Source: Planctomycetaceae bacterium (GTDB lineage Bacteria > Planctomycetota > Planctomycetia > Planctomycetales > Planctomycetaceae). From it: 13,690 nt of DNA. The notes beneath the pieces are model-generated. The model ran no database searches, was not told the DNA's origin, and saw nothing but the letters and a program-made list of their open reading frames with translations. The DNA is taken from the NCBI GenBank assembly GCA_003445035.1, contig DLVV01000304.1, positions 1 to 13,690 on the forward strand, read 5' to 3'. Below, piece by piece: positions 1-5,734 of this stretch. A program made the translations under genes and the position numbers. Within the stretch, counting starts at the first letter, position 1, and every line of letters starts with the position of its first letter.

Positions 1-477
1 TTCCAGGACGGCCAGGTCGCTGCGGGGATCGGCCGCCAGGATCCGAGCCGGGCAGCCGCGTCGATTGGCGAATCGCACGTGCAGCCGCTGGCGGTCGGTG
101 CGGGGCGGTTTCGCGGGATGCGCGACCGGGCCACCTCGCACCACGTGGTAGCAGGTCAGGATCAATCGCCTCGTCGAATCGCCGGGAACCGCAACCACGA
201 TTCCGGTGCCGTACTCGTTGGGGATGAAATCGGGGTGGTCCGGATCGACAGTCGTGGGCGGTGGGGATGGTCGATCAGGACCCGATGCCGGCAACCGGTA
301 GCGGGCAATCGCAACGACGGAACCTTCGACCCGCCGCGTCACCTGCACCAGTGCCCGCTCCAACCTCACCACGCCGATCGCCCCGCCACCGGACGTAGCG
401 TTGTCCTGGGCATCTGCGGGTGAAGTCAGGACCAGCCACGGCACAAGGGCCGCGATGAGTGTCACGCTGTTGCGCAT
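1..477 (-). CDS. HtrA/DegP-like secreted serine protease, N-terminal 159 residues (cut by window edge)
   Basis: The frame is open from an ATG at 475-477 to the window start, so the 3' part is missing. The translation begins MRNSVTLIAALVPWLVL and ends its hydrophobic stretch at ADA, a typical Sec signal peptide, so the protein should be exported. After a Pro-rich linker (residues about 64-82) comes a trypsin-like fold: GTGIVV (90-95), LTCYHVV with the likely catalytic His111, and DPRSDLAVL with the likely catalytic Asp154. These match the HtrA motifs LTNxHVV and SDLAVL. The catalytic Ser and any PDZ domains would lie beyond the window. A GGGGGGAG stretch about 10 bases upstream may serve as ribosome binding site. 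It sits 60 bases after the recA stop on the same strand, so read-through from recA is possible. HtrA proteases degrade misfolded envelope proteins; the exact subfamily cannot be decided from this fragment. Confidence 0.82.
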   Translation of the reverse strand, partial: MRNSVTLIAALVPWLVLTSPADAQDNATSGGGAIGVVRLERALVQVTRRVEGSVVAIARYRLPASGPDRPSPPPTTVDPDHPDFIPNEYGTGIVVAVPGDSTRRLILTCYHVVRGGPVAHPAKPPRTDRQRLHVRFANRRGCPARILAADPRSDLAVLE

Positions 478-537
478 CGAACGGGGCTCCCCCCTGATCG
501 TACCCGCTGCAACAGCGACGCCCAAGTCCGTCCGCGG

Positions 538-1671
538 CTAGGCTACCTCTGCCTGGGGTAACTCGGTCGCCGGTGGAGATTCTGGCGTCTCTGGCGTCTC
601 CGGCGTTTCGGCAGCCTTGGGGTCTTCCGCCTCGGCCTGCTGTTCGGTCTCGGGACCAAAGCCACGGGCGACAAGCACCTTGTCGCGGATTTCCTCGAGC
701 ATGTCGGGATTTTCCACGAGCCAGAGGCGAGCCTTTTCACGGCCCTGGCCCAGGCGAGTGTCTCCGTAACTGAACCAACTGCCGCTTCGCTGAACGATAC
801 GGTCTTCGACGGCCATGTCGAGGATATCGGCTTCAAGGCTGATGCCGCAGGAACTGAGCATGTCGAACTCGGCGATCCGAAACGGCGGAGCGACCTTGTT
901 CTTGACCACGCGGGCTTTCATGCGGATGCCGATGGGGAGGTCGCCATCCTTGAGCGTGGCGATTCGACGAACATCGACTCGAGCCGAACTGTAGAACTTC
1001 AGTGCTCGACCGCCTGGAGTCGTCTCCGGGCTGCCGAACATCACCCCGATCTTTTCCCGGATCTGGTTGATGAAGATCACACAGCTCTTGCTCTTGGCGA
1101 TCGCCCCGGTGAGCTTTCGCATCGCCTGGCTCATCATCCTCGCCTGCAGCCCGACGTGGGTGTCACCGATTTCTCCATCGAGTTCAGTCTTGGGCACCAG
1201 GGCTGCGACCGAGTCGATGACGATCAAGTCGACGGCGTTCGATTTGATCAGCATCTCGGCGATCTGCAGAGCCTCTTCGCCGAATGTCGGCTGGCTGACG
1301 AGAAGCTCTTCGAGATTGACACCGAGCCTCTTGGCCCAGGAGGGATCGAGTGCGTGTTCGGCATCGATGAAGGCCGCAATGCCCTGGGATTTTTGCGCAC
1401 TGGCAATCACGTGGAGAGCAAGAGTTGTCTTGCCGCTGGATTCCGGTCCGTAGAGTTCGACGATCCGTCCTCGGGGCATGCCCTGGCCTCCCAGGGCCAG
1501 GTCGAGCGAGAGGGCGCCGGTTCCGATGCCTTCGATCTTGTGCGTCGAGGCGTCGGAGAGTCTCATGATCGAGCCCGGGCCGAAGGCCTGCTCAATCTGT
1601 CCGACGGCGTTGTCGAGCATGCCTGCGGAGGTCTCCGCGGCGGATTTCTTCCGTGTCTTGGTCTTAGCCAT
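538..1671 (-). CDS. recA: RecA recombinase, 377 aa
   Basis: RecA forms ATP-dependent filaments on single-stranded DNA, drives strand exchange and activates LexA-type self-cleavage. All family landmarks are present: Walker [10 protein letters not shown] (75-83), the catalytic-glutamate region [10 protein letters not shown] (101-110), Walker [11 protein letters not shown] (149-158), the DNA-binding loop L2 within [20 protein letters not shown] (202-221), and an acidic C-terminal tail. The tail carries a short TPE repeat (TPETPETPE, about 357-365), giving a slightly long protein compared with the usual 340-355 residues. The frame stays open a further 69 codons upstream to 1878, but MAKTKTRKK at 1671 is the typical RecA start and has AGGA four bases before the ATG. 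The 170 bases upstream suggest its own promoter, yet I found no convincing LexA box. Downstream is the HtrA-like gene; no recX or lexA is nearby. Confidence 0.98.
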   Translation of the reverse strand: MAKTKTRKKSAAETSAGMLDNAVGQIEQAFGPGSIMRLSDASTHKIEGIGTGALSLDLALGGQGMPRGRIVELYGPESSGKTTLALHVIASAQKSQGIAAFIDAEHALDPSWAKRLGVNLEELLVSQPTFGEEALQIAEMLIKSNAVDLIVIDSVAALVPKTELDGEIGDTHVGLQARMMSQAMRKLTGAIAKSKSCVIFINQIREKIGVMFGSPETTPGGRALKFYSSARVDVRRIATLKDGDLPIGIRMKARVVKNKVAPPFRIAEFDMLSSCGISLEADILDMAVEDRIVQRSGSWFSYGDTRLGQGREKARLWLVENPDMLEEIRDKVLVARGFGPETEQQAEAEDPKAAETPETPETPESPPATELPQAEVA

Positions 1672-1841
1672 GGGGTCCTCACTCCGTTGTCCCGCGGCGC
1701 GGCCAGATTCCATCGCAATGTCGGCACGCAATAAGCGACCGGCGACATCCCGCACCGGAAAGCGGATCTTCGCCTCTGGCCCGTCAGTTTTCAACGCCAG
1801 TCTGGCAAAAATCCGTGTCACACCTCGAACTGGCTGTCGAC
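1672..1841. other. Intergenic region upstream of recA
   Basis: These 170 bases separate the CYTH gene stop from the recA start and should contain the recA promoter. No close match to a -35/-10 pair is visible: TTGAAA at about 1788-1793 (minus strand) has only a poor -10 candidate at the right distance. A perfect 11-base interrupted palindrome, GCCAG-T-CTGGC, lies at 1796-1806 next to an A/T run (1807-1812) and is the only obvious candidate operator. Neither the Gram-negative CTGT-N8-ACAG nor the GAAC-N4-GTTC type of SOS box is present. Confidence 0.5.
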
Positions 1842-2405
1842 TCAGGTCGATCCGGTCTCCTTGGCCAGCAGCAGGCACAGGTAACTTCGACGTTCGCTCT
1901 GCTCGAGCCCCAACTTGTTGGCCAGGGCCAACAGGTGATCTCGTGCCGCCTGGTGAGAATCGGGATCGCTGATCGTCTCGAGCTCCACAAAGTTGCCAAG
2001 ACCCTCGACCTGGTCGATCACCACCTCGACAGAGATTCCCTGCCAGGAGAGCTCGAACGGTTTGCGTTGCTTGGCGACGACTCGCACAGGGTGAAACCCG
2101 AGTGATTCGAGAATTTCCGCAGCGATCTCGGCCGAATCGATCCCCGTTTCCAACTCGTGGCGTGTCTTGGCCACCTCGTCGATCAGGGGCCCCTTGTAGG
2201 TCAGTTGCACCCGATCCTCATCCTCACGGATTCGCAGAGCTTCATCTGTCCGGGCGAAGTCACGATCGGGATGGGCGTAATAGTGATCGTTTTGGTGCCG
2301 CGACGGCATCGGTCGGGCACCGATTGTCTGTAGCCGGTCGGTGACTTGTTCGACTGTCGGCGCCCCGGGCAGCAGCGGAAACTTCAACTCGACTTCAATC
2401 GCCAT
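1842..2405 (-). CDS. CYTH-domain protein (class IV adenylate cyclase / triphosphate tunnel enzyme family), 187 aa
   Basis: The protein opens with MAIEVELKF, which contains the family signature ExExK (E4, E6, K8). Basic and acidic residues expected to line the tunnel follow in order: [22 protein letters not shown] (about 42-63), LTYKGP (68-73), KTRHELET (80-87), a central [18 protein letters not shown] and a C-terminal SYLCLLL. The order and length (about 180 residues) fit the CyaB-like branch, which includes class IV adenylate cyclases, thiamine triphosphatases and inorganic triphosphatases. Sequence alone does not say which triphosphate is used. The start ATG at 2403-2405 has GAGG 7 bases upstream and overlaps the end of the DUF971 gene by 11 bases, indicating translational coupling. 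It is cytoplasmic, with no signal peptide. It ends 170 bases before recA and is probably the last gene of the DUF1573-led unit. Confidence 0.88.
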   Translation of the reverse strand: MAIEVELKFPLLPGAPTVEQVTDRLQTIGARPMPSRHQNDHYYAHPDRDFARTDEALRIREDEDRVQLTYKGPLIDEVAKTRHELETGIDSAEIAAEILESLGFHPVRVVAKQRKPFELSWQGISVEVVIDQVEGLGNFVELETISDPDSHQAARDHLLALANKLGLEQSERRSYLCLLLAKETGST

Positions 2406-2727
2406 CTTCGGCCTCGTAGCGTTCGATTGCCGTCCCGATTTCGTGGAGGTACTCCCAGGTGAATAACCCGGTGTCGTGGGCGTCGTTCCAGGTGATCTTC
2501 AATGCGTAGCTGCCGCTGTAATCGACGGCGGTGGGGTGGATGTCGTCGGGCACCGATTCGGCGTCGAGCACCCGTTCACCGGTCACTTCGCTGACGCACG
2601 AGGCACACGGACACAATTGCCGAAGTGCCCGAAAGGGGATCCGGTGTGACTGTCCGTCGGCCCATTCCAGTGACAGCACGTGATCGTCGGTCAGGAACTG
2701 GATGCGAGTGGGTACGTCAATTGTCAC
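2395..2727 (-). CDS. DUF971 / gamma-butyrobetaine hydroxylase N-terminal-like zinc-binding protein, 110 aa
   Basis: This small protein matches the DUF971 (GBBH-like N-terminal) family along its whole length: LSLEWADGQSHRIPFRALR (18-36), a CxCxxC cluster LCPCASC (C39, C41, C44), then DYSGSYALKITWNDAHDTG (69-87) and WEYL (91-94). In human gamma-butyrobetaine hydroxylase the equivalent domain binds a structural zinc through CxCxxC plus a His after WPDE; H84 in WNDAH fits that fourth ligand. No oxygenase domain follows, so it is a stand-alone domain. Such proteins occur near or fused to Mrp/ApbC-type iron-sulfur proteins, but their role is not firmly known. The start is GTG at 2725-2727, only 3 bases after the stop of the cytochrome fusion, with a weak ribosome site; the 3' end overlaps the CYTH gene. 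Co-translation with both neighbours is likely. Confidence 0.88.
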   Translation of the reverse strand: MTIDVPTRIQFLTDDHVLSLEWADGQSHRIPFRALRQLCPCASCVSEVTGERVLDAESVPDDIHPTAVDYSGSYALKITWNDAHDTGLFTWEYLHEIGTAIERYEAEDGD

Positions 2728-2730
2728 GTG

Positions 2731-4266
2731 TCAGTCTCGTCCGGGGTGTGTGATTCGGGGCCAGTAGGTGTCGAAGTTGAAGGTGGGACTGTTGTCGAGG
2801 TCGTGACAGGAGATGCAGATCTGGCGGCGGGCCTGTTCGAGTGTCACGCGGACCTCGGCCAGCGACATCTCGACCTGTCCGGCCTCAACCAGTTCCACGT
2901 GACGACTGCCCGGGCCGTGGCAGTTTTCGCATCCGTTGCCCAGCAGGTGAGACGAGGTTTGCCGGTCGACATAACCGCTCTTGAAAGGCAGAACCTTCTG
3001 AGGTTCCCAGCCGGTGACGTGGCAACTGAGACACTCGGCATCGAATGTGCGGGGCACCCAGTTGTGCTCCTGTCCGTCCCGGCCTGTTGACAGGCTCTCG
3101 AAGGCGTCCGCATGCGGAGTGTCCTGCCACTTGGACAGCGCCTTGGTGTGGCATTCGCCGCATCGAGCCGAGCCGAGGAACTTCCGGTTCCCACTGGTTG
3201 CGATCGGCAGCATCGAAGCGGCGATGTCGAGTTGTTCGAGTGTCTTCTGGTAGGTACGCATCGCCTCGGTCATCTTCGGGTGATCGGTGAATCGCCGGTT
3301 GTCGAGGTTGACGAGTTCGAAGCGGATTCGGGACGGCTGCGATTGACTGTTGATTCCGACGACTCCGGCGTATTTCCCCTTTTGGCCAACGGTGATCACG
3401 GTGGTGGTGCCGACCTGGCGAGGATTGTCTGTCAGCGGGTCCTCGGGACCTCCGGCACTGACGACCAGGTTCAGTCGAGGGAACTTTCGGGCGAGTTCGA
3501 GTGATGTTTCGACACTCGCGTGTGAGAGCAACACCAGGATCGTGGCTCCATCCCGGGCCAGAGAATCGAGCACACCCGGCAACACCTCCTCGGGTGGTCG
3601 AATGGTCACGTCCCCGAGGACACCGGCGGCTTCGAGTTGTCCGCCCAGCCGGGGGTCCAGGATTGCGGTGACTCCGATGGTGTGGTCGCCGGAAGTGATC
3701 AGACGGCTGGCGAGCGGCGCGCCGGGCAGGTCGTCGCTGTCGAACAGCCGAAGGTTGGCCGCCAGCAGATGTGGACGGGTTGGCCCAGCCGAAGAATCCG
3801 GCGAATCACTGTCCTCGGTTTGTCCCTGTGAGAGCAGGAAGTCGGCTCCCAGTGCCAGGTCTTCGGGTCCGACCCCCACCACCGAGTAGGACATCTCACC
3901 CAACGCGGCGAGCATCGTCTGGTATTTCAGCCGGCTCTGCTCGCGACGTCGCTGAACCAGCCCGCCCAGATCAAAGGCGACCGGCCGGAAGCCTCTTCGA
4001 TCCATTTGCCGCAGCAGGTCCGCGCGACGCGAAAACCCTCCCGATTGGGTCTCCGAACATCCACACGGTTCGAGGTAACCGTGTTGCTGTCCCGAGAAGA
4101 CCAGTGTCAGATCATCGGGAGACCAGTTTTCGAGTAATGGATCGGCGGAATCCAGGGGCGGATCGCCTGCGGGGTCTGGTCCGGGCTTGTCGATCGGCCA
4201 GAACCATCCCGCCAGGATGGCGGAGACTGCCAGAGTGACCAAAAGCGGTGTGGCCCAGCGTGGCAT
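2731..4266 (-). CDS. Membrane-anchored metallophosphoesterase-like domain fused to tetrahaem cytochrome c, 511 aa
   Basis: From the ATG at 4264-4266 the protein starts MPRWATPLLVTLAVSAILAGWFW, an N-terminal membrane anchor or uncleaved signal. Residues about 50-320 resemble the 5'-nucleotidase/calcineurin-like fold: LTLVFSGQQHGYLEPCGC (54-71), AFDLGGLV (97-104), VGVGPEDLALG (130-140), ILVLLSHAS (243-251) and VVSAGGPED (268-276). The usual Asp/His/Asn metal ligands at these places are largely replaced. Residues about 360-511 carry four CxxCH haem motifs: CGECH (369-373), CLSCH (412-416), CENCH followed by GPGSRH (446-450) and CISCH (484-488). Their layout resembles the cytochrome c554 family. 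The protein is therefore probably periplasmic and redox-active, with unknown substrate. A TTG start at 4287 would add seven residues. It lies between the DUF1573 gene (48 bases upstream) and the DUF971 gene (3 bases downstream). Confidence 0.85.
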   Translation of the reverse strand: MPRWATPLLVTLAVSAILAGWFWPIDKPGPDPAGDPPLDSADPLLENWSPDDLTLVFSGQQHGYLEPCGCSETQSGGFSRRADLLRQMDRRGFRPVAFDLGGLVQRRREQSRLKYQTMLAALGEMSYSVVGVGPEDLALGADFLLSQGQTEDSDSPDSSAGPTRPHLLAANLRLFDSDDLPGAPLASRLITSGDHTIGVTAILDPRLGGQLEAAGVLGDVTIRPPEEVLPGVLDSLARDGATILVLLSHASVETSLELARKFPRLNLVVSAGGPEDPLTDNPRQVGTTTVITVGQKGKYAGVVGINSQSQPSRIRFELVNLDNRRFTDHPKMTEAMRTYQKTLEQLDIAASMLPIATSGNRKFLGSARCGECHTKALSKWQDTPHADAFESLSTGRDGQEHNWVPRTFDAECLSCHVTGWEPQKVLPFKSGYVDRQTSSHLLGNGCENCHGPGSRHVELVEAGQVEMSLAEVRVTLEQARRQICISCHDLDNSPTFNFDTYWPRITHPGRD

Positions 4267-4314
4267 GATCGGACGGTCAAAGAACAAGGAACCGGGAGGA
4301 GCCGCTGGAGAGAG

Positions 4315-5556
4315 TTACCGCGAGACGAATCCGATGAAAAATCGCATCAACCGCTTCTTCTCACCGTCGAACTCGATTATCACTTCGCCCTTCTGGCGAT
4401 TGATCAGCGCGACAGGAGGTTCGCCCTTGGGAATGGTCAAGGTCATCCAGTAGCGCCGATTTTTCTTGGCGGGGAAGTCGAGGTCACGTTCCAATTCGAC
4501 GGAAATGAATTTGGGACGGGTGGCGCGGACCCGGATCTTGCCATCACCGGAGACGTCCTTGACCAGCATGGGAATCCGGACGGACTTGCCCTTGGCAGCC
4601 GAGAAGGTTCCCAGCCTCAACAGCAACCGATCGCTGTTCCACTCCGCACCTGTCGCTTTCATGAACTCGAGCAGCCCCGAGCGGCTGCCCGTGAGGTGGA
4701 AGCTGATCGTGTGGTCCTCGGCGAGGTCGGTGTGGAAGGTGAGAGTTTCACGAAACGGGCCGTCGGCGAGTTTGGTGGCGTCGACGGTGGCAGTGATCTT
4801 GTAGCCGGACTTGGGCAGTGGACGGTTGTTGCCCGCCTTCAACTTCGCGGTCACCTTGGCGATTTTCTCCTTGTCGTCGGGAGCGGCACTGGCAGCTGCG
4901 GCCAGGGCTTCGAGTTCTTCCCCGTTCATTGGCCGGCTCTTGAAGACGAGCTTTCCGGTGGGATTCTCGATTCTCAGCAACTTGAACTGTTCGGCAATCT
5001 CGCTGTGCAGAGTCAACTCGACATCGACGGTGGCGTTGGTGCCGATTTGTCCCACCGACCAGTTCTCCGAGGGCTTGATCACGGCCCGGCGTCCGATCAC
5101 TCCCTTGATCAGCAGGGGGATCGTGACGTGTTCGGGGTCATTGGTCCGGATTCTTGCCGAGTGTGCGAAGCCAATCGCCGATTTCTTGACCCCCCACGCC
5201 ACGGTGACTTCCACCGTTTCACCGGGAGGGATCACGTCACGGGAAAGCTTGCCCACCGTGCACTCACACGTGTTGGCTCCCTTGTAGTTGGCGGCCAGTT
5301 GCAGCGGGGCTTGGCCCTCGTTGCGAATGATGAAGATGTGTTCGGATTCCTGCCCCTGCTCCATGATCCCGAAGTCGTATTCGCCACCACCGACCAGTAC
5401 GGCATTGGGATGTGGACCGTTTCTGGAGGGCGTCGGCAACGAGGACTGGTCGTCGGGACGGACGGTGACGGTCGTTGCTTCACGCCAGGACTTGGCTGCG
5501 TAAAACAACCCTCCTGTGGCGGCGAGGAAGGTCAGGATGACAGCGGCGATGCGCAT
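4315..5556 (-). CDS. Membrane-anchored DUF1573 protein, 413 aa
   Basis: Residues 3-21 (IAAVILTFLAATGGLFYAA) form an N-terminal membrane segment, leaving the rest in the periplasm. Residues about 57-155 match DUF1573, an immunoglobulin-like beta-sandwich: EYDFGIMEQGQESEHIFIIR, NEGQAPLQL, the conserved ANTCECTVG with C97 and C99, then PPGETVEVTVAW and RIRTNDPE. The remaining 250 residues look like one or two further beta-sandwich domains, ending with a strand-rich segment EVIIEFDGEKKRLMRFFIGF. No enzymatic residues are obvious; this family is of unknown function. The ATG has AGAGG 6 bases upstream. It is the first gene after a predicted promoter and is followed 48 bases later by the phosphoesterase-cytochrome fusion, so the two exported proteins may work together. 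An Ala/Lys-rich helical insert (about 216-244, EELEALAAAASAAPDDKEK) interrupts the beta pattern. Confidence 0.87.
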   Translation of the reverse strand: MRIAAVILTFLAATGGLFYAAKSWREATTVTVRPDDQSSLPTPSRNGPHPNAVLVGGGEYDFGIMEQGQESEHIFIIRNEGQAPLQLAANYKGANTCECTVGKLSRDVIPPGETVEVTVAWGVKKSAIGFAHSARIRTNDPEHVTIPLLIKGVIGRRAVIKPSENWSVGQIGTNATVDVELTLHSEIAEQFKLLRIENPTGKLVFKSRPMNGEELEALAAAASAAPDDKEKIAKVTAKLKAGNNRPLPKSGYKITATVDATKLADGPFRETLTFHTDLAEDHTISFHLTGSRSGLLEFMKATGAEWNSDRLLLRLGTFSAAKGKSVRIPMLVKDVSGDGKIRVRATRPKFISVELERDLDFPAKKNRRYWMTLTIPKGEPPVALINRQKGEVIIEFDGEKKRLMRFFIGFVSR

Positions 5557-5730
5557 GAGAACCTCTGGAAAAGGTGCCGATCGAGCGGGTGCGCGGGACC
5601 GTTTCCCCGCCTTCCATCGAATCGACCAGATGAACCGCGAGAGTCAGGACAAAGTCTATTGTTTTCGGTTGCCTCGTGATGACCTTCGCCCGGGCCAGAC
5701 TGCCATTCTAGGTCGGAGATTTCGGGTCGG
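5557..5730. other. Intergenic leader between ligase stop and DUF1573 start
   Basis: These 174 bases hold the predicted promoter and about 140 bases of leader. The stretch around 5641-5665 is locally A/T-rich (ACAATAGACTTTG on the minus strand) compared with its surroundings. I see no U-tract terminator hairpin that would end the upstream polysaccharide genes, no small ORF with a good ribosome site and no recognisable riboswitch. Confidence 0.4.
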
Positions 5731-5734
5731 TCAA
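5705..5734 (-). promoter_or_regulatory. Predicted sigma70-like promoter for the DUF1573 gene cluster
   Basis: On the minus strand TTGACC (5729-5734) and TAGAAT (5705-5710) are separated by 18 bases. Each hexamer matches five of six consensus positions. The -35 overlaps the TGA stop of the ligase gene, and transcription would begin near 5698, leaving an untranslated leader of about 140 bases before the DUF1573 start. Planctomycete promoter consensus is assumed to be similar to the general bacterial one, so this is a prediction. Confidence 0.45.

Noticed and set aside
505..517. CGCTG-caa-CAGCG stem after recA as a terminator
   Set aside because: The stem has only five pairs and a 3-base loop, and no T-run follows on the minus strand.
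1825..1840. GAAC-tggc-tgtc as an SOS box upstream of recA
   Set aside because: Only the left half fits GAAC-N4-GTTC; the right half is wrong in two of four bases.
1672..1878. 69-residue N-terminal extension of RecA
   Set aside because: It overlaps the end of the CYTH gene, has no similarity to RecA N-termini, and the internal ATG gives the usual RecA start.
4696..5679. 327-codon open frame on the plus strand
   Set aside because: Antisense to the DUF1573 gene; low-complexity Gly/Val/Asp-rich translation without family motifs.
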